64,000 nt of DNA from Amphirosellinia nigrospora (GCA_004123355.1 SCHM01000003.1:8203058-8267057), one strand, 5' to 3'; shown: positions 47,798 through 61,861, counted from the first letter of the stretch. Made by a program: numbers and translations. The notes: generated from the letters alone by a model not told the origin.

Positions 47798-49845
47798 GTC
47801 GGGGGCGATTGGGCCAAAGAGCGGTGTGTGAGGTTGGGTGAGGGTACGTGACGTGAACTTGAAGTATTTACAAGCTCATTACATACATACTGGAAGAATT
47901 AGACATCTTGGAAAAGCACACTAGGTACTTACTTTAGTATCGTGTCTACCATATACATGTATAGGTAGTGAACCTGCTTACTTCAAAAGATGCCTCGGCA
48001 ATCTGATTGCTGATGTAAGCTTTACATCGGTTGGTTTAAATGGCATTTTCAAACAACAATCCATGCTGGTTTGATCGTTGCTGCGCCGCATTCGATTCTA
48101 TGCAGAATTACCTCGCGGTGTAACTGTGAGGTACGACTTTGAGGTATAACCTCAATTGAGCCATCTTCTGGCCAATTAACATCATCAGATTCATAGATGT
48201 GCGTTGCCTTTTCGAGCACCAACCGCATACCGAGTAGACCATTTTTATCTTGAGACACGTAGGCAGGCGGAGTATACTTACCTCACTTGACCTAAAAGAT
48301 GTTCTATAGTACCAACTAAGTACTTAAGTACTTATTGACGCCACTAACGGTGGTGGGCGATACAGTCAACTATACGAGGTTTACCAAGGCAACTTGTATA
48401 CACGACATGCTACCACGTGCTATCAATGTCGGGACCCTCTTTTGGCGGCAGATTTCCTCTCATTTTAAAAATAGTTCGGAAGATTAGAAAACTTCCAAAT
48501 ATCTTCTCGTTAGCAGCTTTTCTTTCTCCCTAATCGTTCTAATCGTTTAAGCTGGTCCGGTAGTGGCAGGTCAGTCAACGTAATCGGCGGCTCTCTACAC
48601 GATACGATTAGAGCGATTGGTTGGGGGTGCAGCTCTAGCCAGGATTGGCAAATGGGGGCCGTTTAAGTCGCGTTCCAGACCCGATCGCGTTAGCGCAAAG
48701 GCCGCGGCAGAGCTTTCCCCTCGCGTGCTTTGTCGTCCAGTAACGTGTTACGCCGCGCTGCCAAGCTGTCCAGGGGCAGCCAGCGCCTGTAGTTTATGTA
48801 GTTTAGCGTAGGTTACACCACATTCTGACCACACTAACCGCTAACATGGTTACAGCAGTGAAGGAAGTCACCACAGTACAGCAGTCGGTAAGCAAGATGC
48901 GGCGGGCGGAGACCCCTCCCACACTCCACACTTCACACTTCACACTCCACACCACATTCGACGCCCCTCCCTCTCGCCTTCAGGGGTCAACCTGAAATCT
49001 CACAAGACAGTGCAACAGCTGTTGGACGTGTCTCGTCTTGTCTTGTCTCCTCGAACAAGTCCCCCTTTTGTTTTGATTCACCACATACTTCATACTTCAC
49101 ACTGTTGTTGTCTTTGTCGTTGTCGTTGTCGGAATCGAGACTGGCATGCAGTAGGTAAGACGTTAACAGCATTTCGTTTTCTTTTCCTTCCAAGTGAAGA
49201 CACCCCGGCAATTACGCACCCAAGACAGGAATCGAATCTTCCTTTGTGTGTAGTGGTGAGCTGTATAGGATGGGTAACCTATCCATTCTCGCTGGCTGGT
49301 GGCCTTTCAATTTACGGTTGGGCCAACGAGTGTGCATATTTCTGGCATACTGAATTGTCTACCGCTGCTGCCACGTGCTTTATTGACATTCGTGTGTCTT
49401 AGATTCGAGTTCGAGCGAGCGCGGCTAGACGGACAGCCATAGCATCAACTTGGCGAGGGACACGCAACCAACAAGAAGACCGATTGTCAGGTGAAGGCCC
49501 GATTGACAGAATTGAGTGAAGGAGTAGAGGGAAAGGAAGCAAGAAAAGGAGAGAAAGAGAGAGGAAATAGACCTCTTTGGGTGTCTACCCCTCGACATCT
49601 GTCTACTACTTACCCTACCCGATCGACTATAGCCAGCCCCTCGCTGTCGATTCCTTATCGCCGACCGCCCTTTCGTCGTCTTTGGCGTCTTGTCTCTCAC
49701 CTCCCCCTCTCACCCTCCTCCCTTCGCCGATTGCCGTATTCATACTCGGTCGAAAGAGAGAGAGACGGAACCGACTCGACTTCATCTTGAACAGCTGCGA
49801 GAAGCCTGTCCGACTCAATTGGCTACATTGCCTCTGCTGAGCAAG
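47798..49845. other. intergenic, one weak ORF, COT1 leader
   Basis: A minus-strand frame at 48049-48258 (69 codons) has protein-like composition but no ATG and no recognised family. From about 49500 to 49845 the sequence is GA- then CT-rich and probably forms the 5' leader of the kinase gene. No RNA gene confirmed. Confidence 0.45.
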
Positions 49846-51921
<2,076 letters not shown>

Positions 51922-52988
51922 GTGTATTGATGCGTATGTACGCCCGTATGATGCGTTTTTACAGAGGGGTGGTGCTACGACTGAGGGCGTAGGCGTACGG
52001 AGAGAGGAGGAAGGGGGGTTTATGAGAGATGCTGGCAAATCTCCCGCGAGGTGCCATCTACGGCGACCTAGGGTTGCCTATCAGTTGTTCTTGGAGGTGT
52101 CGGCGGATAGATGTACAGTTGACTGCATGCATGTGATGGTTTTACCTCGTGGTATATCGGTCCTGTGGTGGTAGACAAACACTTAATGGCTAGCTTATAG
52201 TCTTTGTAGCGTATTAGCATCGTGTTGGGCGACCATCATGTCCTCGGAGGCCGAGGATGTCCTAGCCGTGGTGGTTCTTCTGTTTGTGTGAGAGAGAAGA
52301 AGGCCAGGCGATGAACGTCTATATCTACCTCTTAGGTAGATGCTCGATTAGGGACTGTTGGTAGAGAAATGCAACCGATTCAAGAGATAACATTTACGTA
52401 TATGGCCTTATCGGCTGGCTGGATTACTCATGGTAACAAAGGTTGAAGGATGATGCTATAATAAGCAACTTAAGTACTTGAGTGCTATATTTAACTGCTT
52501 TGGGTATTAGATATTAGATATTAGATATGACACCTGAGTCTGTTAGTATCAAATGATAAATGATACCTCTAGGAGGTAGGTATATAATTTGGATCTTAAG
52601 GTACGTACCTGTATCGGTCGCGGCGCATCTACGCGCTGTCTAATCGAGCGCCCCACTCTTTATCTGGGGTACATCCCATTCAGCTTGTGAAGTTGACTTT
52701 CCGGAAGCTTCCCATACCAACAAACATCCTCGATTTTCGTCCAAGCAGAGCTTTCGACATCGCCTCACCATCGTCATTGTCGCCACCGACTTCCGTTGTC
52801 ATCCTCGTCATCTATCTACATCGCACACGAAGAAACCAAAAACAGTACGATCGTATTCCCCCATTCAAACAATCTCGCGATCGCTGCTCGGCTACCTACT
52901 CTTTAACAATAAAGAGTAGAGCAGAAGCCGAGAGGGCGGAAGGCAGGAGAGACAAACAAATAAGAAAGTAGACGAATAGCGGGTGAAC
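51922..52988. other. intergenic between kinase and SF3A2
   Basis: No gene recognised. A 7-bp tandem (ATATTAG)n occurs at 52504-52527. The final 300 bases are C-rich and look like the SF3A2 leader. Confidence 0.55.
52504..52527. repeat. 7-bp tandem repeat (TATTAGA), three copies
   Basis: Three head-to-tail copies, AT-rich, non-coding. Confidence 0.85.
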
Positions 52989-53714
52989 ATGGATTACCAA
53001 AACCGCGCAGGCTCCAAGTTCGGCGGCGGCGGCGTGGCCTCGCACAGCGCGACCAACGCGGACCGACGCGAGCGCCTGCGCAAGCTCGCGCTCGAGACCA
53101 TCGACCTCGACAAGGACCCGTACTTCTTCAAGAACCACGTCGGCAGCTTCGAGTGCAAGCTCTGTCTGACGGTCCACCAGAACGACGGGTCGTACCTCGC
53201 GCACACGCAGGGCAAGAAACATCAGACGAACCTCGCGCGGCGCGCGGCGCGCGAGCAGAAGGAGGGCAAGGGGCAGATCGACCCTAACACGGGGCTGCCC
53301 GTAGGCGTCGTGGGCGCGGGCTTCGGTGCCGCCGTGCGTAGGAACGTGGTCAAGATCGGCAGGCCCGGGTACAGGATCACCAAGGTCCGCGACCAGCTCT
53401 CGCGCCAGCAGGGCCTGCTCTTCCAGCTGCAGTACCCCGAGATCGGCAACGGCGTCGCGCCCAAGGTCCGCTTCATGAGCGCCTTCGAGCAGCGCGTCGA
53501 CGACCCCCCCGACAAGAGCTACCAGTACATGCTCGTCGCCGCCGAGCCCTACGAGACGTGCGGGTTCAAGCTCCAGGCGAGGGAGATCGATCGCTCCGGC
53601 GATCGCTACTGGACCTGGTGGGATGCCGACTTGAAGGAGTTCTGGGTCCAGGTCATGTTCCTCACCGAGCGTGAGGAGAGGTATGTTGGCGTGCCTGGTT
53701 TGCCGGGGAGGTAG
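52989..53714 (+). CDS. splicing factor 3A subunit 2 (SF3a66/Prp11)
   Basis: An intact, intronless 241-aa frame starting MDYQNRAGSKFGGGGVAS. Chosen start is the ATG at 52989. Family marks are RKLALETIDLDKDPYFFKNH, a matrin-type C2H2 zinc finger (C-KL-C...H-TQGKK-H), NVVKIGRPGYRITKVRD, LFQLQYPEI, DKSYQYMLVAAEPYETCGFK, WTWWDADLKEFWVQVMF and the terminal GVPGLPGR. Length matches fungal Prp11/SF3A2. It is a core part of the U2 snRNP and needed for pre-spliceosome assembly. It has the highest GC and strongest GC3 codon bias in the window, and notably no frame breaks. It lies on the same strand as the COT1 gene, 1.07 kb downstream. Confidence 0.97.
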   Translation: MDYQNRAGSKFGGGGVASHSATNADRRERLRKLALETIDLDKDPYFFKNHVGSFECKLCLTVHQNDGSYLAHTQGKKHQTNLARRAAREQKEGKGQIDPNTGLPVGVVGAGFGAAVRRNVVKIGRPGYRITKVRDQLSRQQGLLFQLQYPEIGNGVAPKVRFMSAFEQRVDDPPDKSYQYMLVAAEPYETCGFKLQAREIDRSGDRYWTWWDADLKEFWVQVMFLTEREERYVGVPGLPGR

Positions 53715-54948
53715 GGGGTGAAAGAGGGCAGGCGGATGGTGGATGAGAGGATTGCGGACGCGTACGCTAGGTGGCGTGAAGGTGGGAACGCATATCATCA
53801 CGGCAAGTGTTGACCTCGTCTCGTGTGGTGTCTTGCTGGCTGACTAGCGATAAGTGTCATATCGGGTCTGCGCCTGAAGAATTATCAAGGAAGAGCGTTA
53901 AAGGAAAGATCTGGTGCGAGGATGTATGATAATGGCTAATAGAATGGATCCCAGGCGGCCTGCCGATGTAATATCATGGTGTGTTGTGACTATCACGGTT
54001 ATTTACATGCTTCAGCGACCGAGAGCTTGTTTACTATATATGATTTTGGTACTTGCTCTTGTGCTCTGACGGTTCTTCTCAAGCTCTGGTATTATCACAC
54101 TCTGTTCTTCCCCGGGGTAGAACTTTAATTTGTTCCGCTCTAGCGGCCCTAGGGGGATTGCTGTTTTACCACTGCCTCGTTAGCATCCGTACAAACTTCG
54201 TCGTTGGCGTTATCGTCTACCTGTATCGCCTGTTTTTACTAGTTCCTGTTATCACTGCAATGTCTACGCCTACAGGGCGGCTAATGATAGCAGCAGCATT
54301 ATAACTTGGTTCAGTTCTGTTCTAAGTAACTGTTTTGATTTGTATTTACGTATCTTACGCTGCGAACGTTTTTGCAGATGTAGCGGCCTGCTTGCTCTCC
54401 TCTCACTCTAATTCCCTAGTCGAACCTGATCAAGTCTTCGAATTGGTGCCTGGTTACGAGACTACGACACGGGACAGCACCCCAAACCCCTGCAACTCTC
54501 CTCTGCTGGTTTGAATTGGTGGAAGGGATTCTTCGGCTCCAGCTCACCCTCACGAGCAGAGTCAGACGAAAATGACACAGTTTCCTCACATGAAAACGAG
54601 GAGACAAGCTTAACACTAGACCAAAAAAACTCAAAGCCACCATCGGAGGTTCGGATTCGGCCGGAGTATTAACGGCGTCGTTTTTTACTCCGTCATACCA
54701 TGTCATAAGGCAAAGGCACACGGACGTAGATAAAGAGACCCCTGTATATACTCGGATAAGTTTCCACGATGGCTGTTCTAAAGCCTCGCGCATGCCACAA
54801 GTTTTGGGTCTCCGACTGACTAGAGCCTCAAGTAGGAGTAACTAGGTTGTCTTCGATGGGAATAAAGTCTAGGGACTGCATCGCGATCAAGTTTTCGGGA
54901 TGAACTGCGAATGGTAAACTTATGTTCACCTACCTTGAAGGCACTCGT

Positions 54949-55016
54949 TTACGCTACTCTACCCCGGATGCGAGCATCCTGTTAAGCGCAAGACGCTCCA
55001 CGATTGAGGATCATCC
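54949..55016. repeat. degenerate direct repeat, copy 1
   Basis: About 68 bases sharing the core GCGAGCATCCTGTT.AGCGCAA with copy 2 at 55692-55759, plus flanking similarity. Most differences are transitions. Confidence 0.75.
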
Positions 55017-55691
55017 TTCTATCAAATTTTATCATATCGACCTTTAGGTCATCGGCGAATAGGCTAGGAAAAAGATCAACAAAACTACTTTGGGTGGTTA
55101 AGTGGGATACTTACCTACTAAGTACTTAAGGTATATATACTCTACTGCTTAAACGGCGGGGCGCTTATATGCCTGGTAAGTGGGTGGAGCTTATTACCTG
55201 CTTATTCAAAGAGCTTTTGTGGGTTTAAGTAGGTGTATACGGCCATTATAGGTTGATTATCTAGGTATAGCTTATATATTCATGTCCATGTTGTTTAGGT
55301 AGTAGATAAGGTAAATCGTTGCCTTGGGAGTAGGGTTTGATGTCAAGGCACCACACCTTGACAACGTTCTACCTTTGGTAGTGTACCTCACGAACTAACA
55401 CAACATGATCGATGAGTAAGTCTGTTTTTTCACAAAGGTTCGTGTATGTTGTAGATCCATGTTGCAATTGTGTGACGGCGTAGTTGAATCTTTGCAAGAT
55501 ATAGCAATAGTTCGAGAGTGTCGCGCACTGTCTCTCCTGATGAGGTACACATATTATGTAGAACCGCGCTCTTTCTTTTTGAGTGTCAATTTTAATTGTA
55601 GGAGACTAATCATCGCTGCGAGTAGCTCTTAGTTAGAACAGAAATATCACGCCGTGCCCCTTCCCCCTTCTCAGACTGCTCAAAGTGCTAG

Positions 55692-55759
55692 CTTACGCTG
55701 CTTTGCCAGAGTGCGAGCATCCTGTTGAGCGCAAGACGGTTCGCGATCGAGCATACTCC
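55692..55759. repeat. degenerate direct repeat, copy 2
   Basis: Partner of 54949-55016, in the same orientation, 743 bases downstream. Transition-biased differences would fit repeat-induced point mutation of an old element. Confidence 0.75.
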
Positions 55760-56397
55760 TGGTTGACGTGTTAGTCCAGCGCTACGTATTTGCAGAAACT
55801 GTCAACTAATGCTAATGCCCACACAAGGAATGCGACGTTTGCCCCAACACTAAAAGCTATTGCCTGGTTGAGAAAGTTGATTGCACGCGGGTTTTTATGT
55901 ATGAGAGGTAATATTAGATCGTGGCATGTTCGTATCAATCACGTCTCAAATGTACTGGTGAGAAGACTGAGTGAGACTTCAATAGCTGCTGTCAAAGTGA
56001 CCAATCATGGCAATGTATATATGACTGCTGTTAAAGTGGCCAATTAAGGAGCTCGCTCGTCTGAACCGTTGACTATGGTAGACTTGGGGTGAGGCATGAA
56101 GGACTTGATTACCCTCAGAAAACTTGTATCTGAAGCTGTTGTGGCGAGTAACGTAGAGATAACATCGTTTATGAGTCATTCTAATCCCTAAGAAGCAATT
56201 ATAGTCGATATGGTGCCGCCATTGGACCATGTCTTGCAACTACGTCTTTTACGATGATCGACGCCTTAGATTGAGCTGAAGGGCGCGCGAGACCGGGTAG
56301 CGGGGTAGCGACGGTGCTTATATGAATAGCTTCGAGTTCGCGACATCCTACGAACGAAACAATTGAAAGATTAAGCAAATATACCAGAAAAAACATA

Positions 56398-57029
56398 ATG
56401 GCGTCTTCTACCGAATTCCCGAAACCCAAGTACATCACGGGCGGCTGTCTGTGCCAGGCACTCACATACAGAATTGACTTTCCGGATGATCACGACTTTA
56501 AGAAGAATGTAAGCTAGCCTGTTCATTGGCTCAATCCCCGTATCCCTTCTTCTTTTAGACATTGGCTTATTCCCGAGTATTCCTCGCATTCCCATCGGCT
56601 TTGCTAATTGACGAAGTCTATTACGTGCCAATGCACCCAAGATCGCAAGAACACAGGCTCCTTCTTCTTCCCCTCGCACAACGTGAAATCATCCGCACTG
56701 CGCTGGACGAGCCCAACACCGACACGCTGGGCCGCTACAACGCGACGCCCGCGGCCGAGCGAGGGTTTTGCACGAGGTGCGGCAGCTTCCTGTACTGGCG
56801 TCGGATTGGTCCGGATGCGGAACGCGTTGGAATCACCGTCGGTACCGTCGACCCGCTGTTCCTGTTCGGCGAGGGCGCCGACGGTGTCGAAGTACCGGAG
56901 GGTGGGTTCGGGGTTGCGCTGGCGAACGGGGGTGGCGGCCATGAGTGGTGCGCCAATGAGATCCCGGGTATCACTGATAAGATGGAATATTTGCATAGTG
57001 GACGGAGGTGGCCGAAGGATGGCGAGTAG
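56398..57029 (+). CDS. GFA-domain (glutathione-dependent formaldehyde-activating-like) protein
   Basis: Exon 1 (56398-56508) gives MASSTEFPKPKYITGGCLCQ. After a 108-nt intron, exon 2 (56617-57029) gives SITCQCTQDRKNTGSFFFPS, HNVKSSALRW, then in another frame TDTLGRYNATPAAERGFC, CGSFLYWRRIG, VGITVGTVDPLFLFGEG, EWCANEIPGITDKMEYL. The CCC run at 56712-56714 lacks one base; corrected length is 174 aa and an exact multiple of three. The family is a zinc-binding Mss4-like fold, with a few members linked to formaldehyde-glutathione chemistry; most fungal copies have no proven role. The usual CxCxxC site reads CQCTQD here, so one zinc ligand is replaced by Asp. It is convergent with the SLATT gene. 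Confidence 0.88.
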
Positions 57030-57329
57030 GTTTTTTAAGGTAAAGTTTTATTGCGACTTATACCGATTCTGCTGCTGCTGAATGGTGCAAGGCGATGATG
57101 GTCAACAACTTGTTGGGGAGGGGGTGCCCCTGTAAGTGGCTGCGGATGCAATGTACTTTGGGATGATGAATTCATAGTGGGTTTTGAGACAGGATGGTTT
57201 CTGAATTAAATTTTCTCATTATCCTAACTATCTTGCGCCTGTATTACTTCCTTGGCTGAGTTCGAGATTACATGGTTATGGTTTCTATGAGTGATACACA
57301 CGAGCCAACAACAACCCCTGATTAGACTT
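57030..57329. other. convergent spacer between GFA and SLATT genes
   Basis: About 300 bases between two stop codons. No feature seen besides probable 3' untranslated sequence. Confidence 0.5.
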
Positions 57330-58150
57330 TCAACTACCATTCCCCGCTTTAGCCGCCTCATGCGTATTACCATCATCACTCGGCCGGTTACCGAGAGGCT
57401 CCTGCTGATGATAGACATAAAACTCGGGGTCGTTATTCTCCTCGCTCGCTTTCGCGGCATTATACCGCTTGAACGCGCTCTCGACGAGGAGCCCGACCTC
57501 CCTCCTGTTGCGCCCGATGACGCCGACGGCAAGCAACGCCTCCGTCTCTTCTATCCAGTCTTGCAACCTGCGAAATCCTATGCGATCCTTACCCAGCTTT
57601 TGAGGCTGTCCCGACCCTTTGACCAGAGCGAGCACCCCGGCGAGCACGGTGTTGAACGCACCGAGAATCGTAATCACGGCCTCGTGCCGTGATGCCGTAG
57701 GACCTAGCGCAGTGAGCGCGGCGCCGATGATGATTTGAATGAAGTAGACGATGTATAGAAACGCCTGCAAGAGGGCGTGCTGTATGATCATGCGCGTCTG
57801 CGTCTCGATAACGTTGCGGTAGATGCCGATCGCCGTCTTACGACCCTCTTCTAGTGTGCCGCTGGTGTCTGTGGTGTCCCGGTGCATGTTGATGCCCAGC
57901 GCCTTGCGGAAAATGACGAGGTTCTCGTCGTTGTTGTTGCGGATGGAAAGCCCGGCGGGCGCGCCCCAGGACATCGTCGTGTTCGTTTTCCGGGGCAGCG
58001 CTGGAGTTATGGGCGAGGTTTGTGGCTTTGGGACTACAGTTCCTGTCGCTGCATTTGGCGACTGGGAGTTCTTCGTGGGGGTTTGGATACCCCGTCTGGT
58101 GACCTTGGGGACATTGTGAGGAGAGGCGAATTTGCATTGGCGGCCGACAT
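57330..58150 (-). CDS. fungal SLATT-domain membrane protein (SMODS/SLOG-associating 2TM effector type)
   Basis: The ATG at 58150 begins MSAANANSPLLTMSPRSP; a Pro/Ser/Thr-rich linker continues in a second frame (TKNSQSPNAATG, TSPITPALPRKTN) to MSWGAPAGLS. The domain follows: LVIFRKALGIN, GIYRNVIETQTRM, membrane segment 1 (AFLYIVYFIQIIIGAALTA), a short RHEA loop, segment 2 (VITILGAFNTVLAGVLALV) and KGSGQPQKLGKDRIGFRRLQ with an acidic helix. This is the fungal SLATT layout. In bacteria SLATT proteins pair with nucleotide-sensing SMODS/SLOG modules and are predicted pore-forming effectors; the fungal role is unknown. The G5/T3 run at 58077-58084 (plus strand) lacks one base; corrected length is 273 aa, a multiple of three. 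No nucleotide-sensor gene is adjacent. Confidence 0.84.
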
Positions 58151-60075
58151 GGTGAAAGAAGCGAGTCGATGTAGTATTTGAACAGAGTTTCTTGTAGTGT
58201 TAAAGCTGTTGTATCTTCTCAAGTTTCGCGGTGTCTTGTATACCAAAGGCTCTCTGGTCAAATACACGATCGCAGACTTCCATATTAATACTTCAAGCCG
58301 CCGCCTCAACGCGCAAAGTTAGGACCTCACTGCGCCTGCACGGCCAAACCAATATAGAACATTGGTGTCAGATGCAGTTTCACAGTCACCAACCGCTCGG
58401 CCAATGCCTAGTCAAATGGCTATTACAGCCTACATGTGCCACAGCAGCGATCTCACCGGGCTCTCACCTCACGCCAAGGCCAGCCTACCGCTCGTCGCTT
58501 ATCGTGTCTCATCCCATCGCATGCTTGGGAAGTGTATGTACGACGTATTCTGTTTGCTTTGGTAGTTCGTAGCGAAAGGGGTGAGCCCTGTCTTGAGGCT
58601 TGTCCACTCCTAGTTCGATCTTACCGGCACTCGAGGCTTATATCCAATCGCCTTAGTAGAGCCGCATTTTGTGGAACCTAGAAAGATCTGTGAAGAGGAG
58701 CAGGGTTTGTTAGTTCATCCATTAGATTGGGAGCAGAATTGTTGGTAAGATGTGGGCGTCGTGAAGTCCTACGTGGGTCGAAGTCGAGACGCCACGAGCC
58801 TCTTGGTCGAATATCTATAATTGAGGATTGCGGCGTTTGGGGAAATTGAAGAATTCAATTGTTGGCACGTGGCTGCTGAACTATGTATGACACCGGTATG
58901 CCGGTCATCTTTTTGTTTTCTCTTACATGCACCTGCAGAGCGTTAAAAAGAGGCGGTACCCTGTTCCGCTTCCTGCTACTATTTTGGGTCCTAAATTGCG
59001 ATTGACTGCTATTTCAGTTCGGGCTGAGTCGGGCATCATACGCTAGCCCGGATGCCCATCGTTTACCTGCAGTTCAGGCTACGGCCCCGGTCACACTTAA
59101 GTATAGATAATCTTCAGAATAGATGTAGTGATTGAACTGAAGAAATAACTTATCTATCTGACAGCCTCGACATCAGCACTCCTATATATAAGAGTGTACC
59201 TCTTTGTTCTATCAGAACATACACCTACAGGCAACAGGCTCCTGCAGCATGACTAACTAGTACTAGGGGTTTGTGAACATGTTGTCCCAACAACTCTGAT
59301 GCACATTTGGGGTAGGACAGCGTTATGGGGGCGAATGCAAGCAACACATACGAGCCAATTATGAACTGGAGGCAGATGTGTCCTTCGACTATCTACTCCG
59401 GCGACCTGTGAGAGAAAAAGCCTGACACAAGCGCTTAGATAATAGACTATGTCTCTCATCTAGATCATTCATTCATGATTACATACATAACTACCTAAGT
59501 GCATAGGTAGTCTAAGAAAGTACATACCCATAAGCCGTAAACTTGAGCATAGCAGGCCCAGTATAGCACCTTGTAAGTCTTGAAGTGGCAAGTTAGGTTC
59601 AAGCTGGGTCCTCTGCAGGTTATTGTATACTTGCCTAGGTGAGCATTTAGGTACATTAGCAGGCCATAGACCTGTTTATGTGTATCTTAAACTTCTTAAT
59701 GAGCGCTGCTACCGCCGATTATATATATGCCTTTCCCAGGCCCAAGATTACGTTGTCACCGTGGTTTATACGTCATAAGCCCACCCTTGATGACATCGGA
59801 TTCAAGAATTAATGCTTAAGCTTTGGAGAGCCAGAACTATTCCCCCAACGTTTTAAAACGACTCGTTCCCAACCAAAATAGTATTATACTCAAACGGGAA
59901 GAGCAGCTGCCTAGAGTAAGACGTGGAAAAATTCGAGTAGTGGCAAGCGGTATGCTTCAATCGCTTGGCTACCATAATCGCGGTTCATCTACCATTTAAT
60001 CTGATAGCACGATTGAAAGTCAATAGTGAAATAGTTGTCACTGCCCTAAATCCCCCTTTCACTCCCGGGAGAATC
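58151..60075. other. intergenic region
   Basis: No gene recognised. Short frames at 58231-58681 overlap the SLATT promoter and lack domains. Several CTACCTA/TAGGTAG pairs (59489-59512, 59633-59652). Confidence 0.5.
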
Positions 60076-61196
60076 ATGAAGCCTATTGGACTTTTGTTCA
60101 GCTTTGCCTGGCTCCTGGCAACAGCCGTATCCTCTCCCAACAAGCATCGCTGTGGTAACTGGAAAGAGTTGACGCAGATACCGACCGGCCCTGTCCAAGA
60201 ACACGGGGTCGCCGCGACGGACCACGAGATATACGTCATCGGCGGCATTCCAGTTAATGCCACCGCGCCCTTTTTCTTGTCGCGACGTGAATCACAGGCC
60301 TTTAACATCAAGTCGAAGACCTGGAGGAGGATAGCAGACCTTCCAACCGGCATCACGCATCCCAACGTAGCCGGCGTGGGCGATGCCATCTACGTTCTGG
60401 GCGGCTTAACGGACAACGGCAAGGATCCATACTGGAATTACACAACCGCCTGTTACGTCTATCGACCACTGGTGGGTAAATGGTTTCGGCTTCTCCGGTG
60501 CCGGACCGCTTTGCGCGCGGAGCCGCCGTGGTTGCGGTGCACGGAACAAAAATACTATTGGCGGTGGCATGACATCCTTTAATCTTTCTTTGGCGGGGGC
60601 GGGCGCCCGACCGGGCGCCCGGTGTCTACCAAACTGGTTACATCGTACGATACGCGCACGGGAGTGTGGATGTCGCTTCGTCCTCTACCTGAGCCACGGA
60701 CCATGCTGGAGGTGCCGTGAGGAACAAGAAGTTCTATGTCATGGGAGGTCGTGATAATGGGGTTGGAAGTGAGAAACAGCAAGTCTGGGCCCTACAGCTC
60801 GACAAATGGAAAGCGAATTGGGTTGCAAAGAAGAATATGCCCGAACCTCGTGCAGGCTTTGCGGTCGGAACCCATCTTCGCAAGATTCAGGTGTTTGGAG
60901 GGGAGGGCAATAAGGATAGCATAACCGGCGTCTATGAAACAACCTTCACGTACAACGTTCACAGCGATGTATGGAAGAGAGTGAAGGATATGACGGTACC
61001 AAGACACGGGCTTGGCGCTGTTACCTTCAGAAAAAGTACTTGGATGGCGGGCGGCGGCCTAATGACAGGAATAGTAAAACCTGATGCTCACCTTAGTAGG
61101 TTCACGGAGGAGGGTTATACGCTCAAGGGTGTTAATGCGAGTGATTTACCTCATGGCTGCCTTGGACACGACCCACGTGACGAGGACGAGGCATGA
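60076..61196 (+). CDS. secreted Kelch-repeat protein
   Basis: The ATG at 60076 begins a signal peptide (MKPIGLLFSFAWLLATAVSS), then CGNWKELTQIPTGPVQEHG. Six Kelch-type blades are visible by their hydrophobic-GG turns: IYVIGG, IYVLGG, ILLAGG (second frame), FYVMGG, IQVFGG and TWMAGG. Trp residues sit one blade-length later (KTWRRIADLP, GVWMSLRPLP, DVWKRVKDM). The frame breaks four times, each at a run short by one base (60495-60496, 60563-60564, 60618-60620, 60698-60699). Corrected length is 374 aa, a multiple of three. A six-bladed propeller secreted alone suggests an extracellular or wall-associated binding or galactose-oxidase-like fold without the copper domain. No catalytic residues identified. 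Confidence 0.84.
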
Positions 61197-61784
61197 TGGA
61201 GTACTCAGGTTGTAGACAAATCTCTTTGCTGCGATCGTGATGTATTCTGTCGGAAGGTGTATCGTAAGGAGGCAGATCAGAATGTAGGCAAGAAGACTTG
61301 GGCATATGGTCAGACTAGTTCACGAGAGTCGCTTCAGAGATCTTCGTGCTATCAAAAACTTCTTTTGTGTACCTGAAGGACCGGGCCCCCGACACATTTG
61401 AAACCATTTCACCACAGAGGAGTCCGGCTTAGAATCGAGGGATCGGAAGGAAGTTCAAGGTGCAAGAGTCTTCTACTTATCTAAATATGCTGTGAAGAAA
61501 CATTCTATTCTTCAAGTAGAAAAAGAGATCTATGTTCTACATGTCTAAATAACCCCATGCAGCTTCCAGACCTTCGGACCCTTCGGGCCCGGTTTCTATG
61601 CCGTCATCATCGTGTCTGTATTATACTATGTAAATTAAGTAAATATGACCGCGAGCTCAAAGTTGAGGCCGTTTATAAGCGTTCGTAGAGTCGTCCACTT
61701 CGTGTGACTACCTGATGATACGGTGCTCTGTGATTTGTACGAAGTTGTTGATTAATTGGAGTAACTCTCAGCTATAGTACACGT

Positions 61785-61823
61785 AGACGCTGTCTTATAG
61801 ACAGTGTCCTAAAGACAGCGTCT
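61785..61823. repeat. perfect 12-bp inverted repeat, 15-nt loop
   Basis: AGACGCTGTCTT at 61785-61796 and its exact reverse complement at 61812-61823. The loop itself carries ACAGTGTC, a partial echo of the arms. Confidence 0.9.
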
Positions 61824-61861
61824 CCAAGATATCGTTACATCTGCCCCTCCCGAAAAAATCA

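Larger units (their letters stand above)
53715..56397. other. intergenic with a degenerate duplicated segment
   Basis: No gene recognised; frames at 54053-54304, 54416-54793 and 55790-56047 are AT-biased without domains. It holds a diverged direct repeat (54949-55016 and 55692-55759). Confidence 0.5.

Noticed and set aside
49225-49300. tRNA-like arm around 49230-49245 (5-bp stem AGGAA/TTCCT with TTCGA in the loop, minus strand)
   Set aside because: Loop spacing is not that of a T-arm and no matching acceptor or anticodon stems were found.
52896-53801. 301-aa minus-strand ORF opposite SF3A2
   Set aside because: Leu/Ala/Val/Arg-rich antisense translation of the strongly GC3-biased SF3A2 gene.
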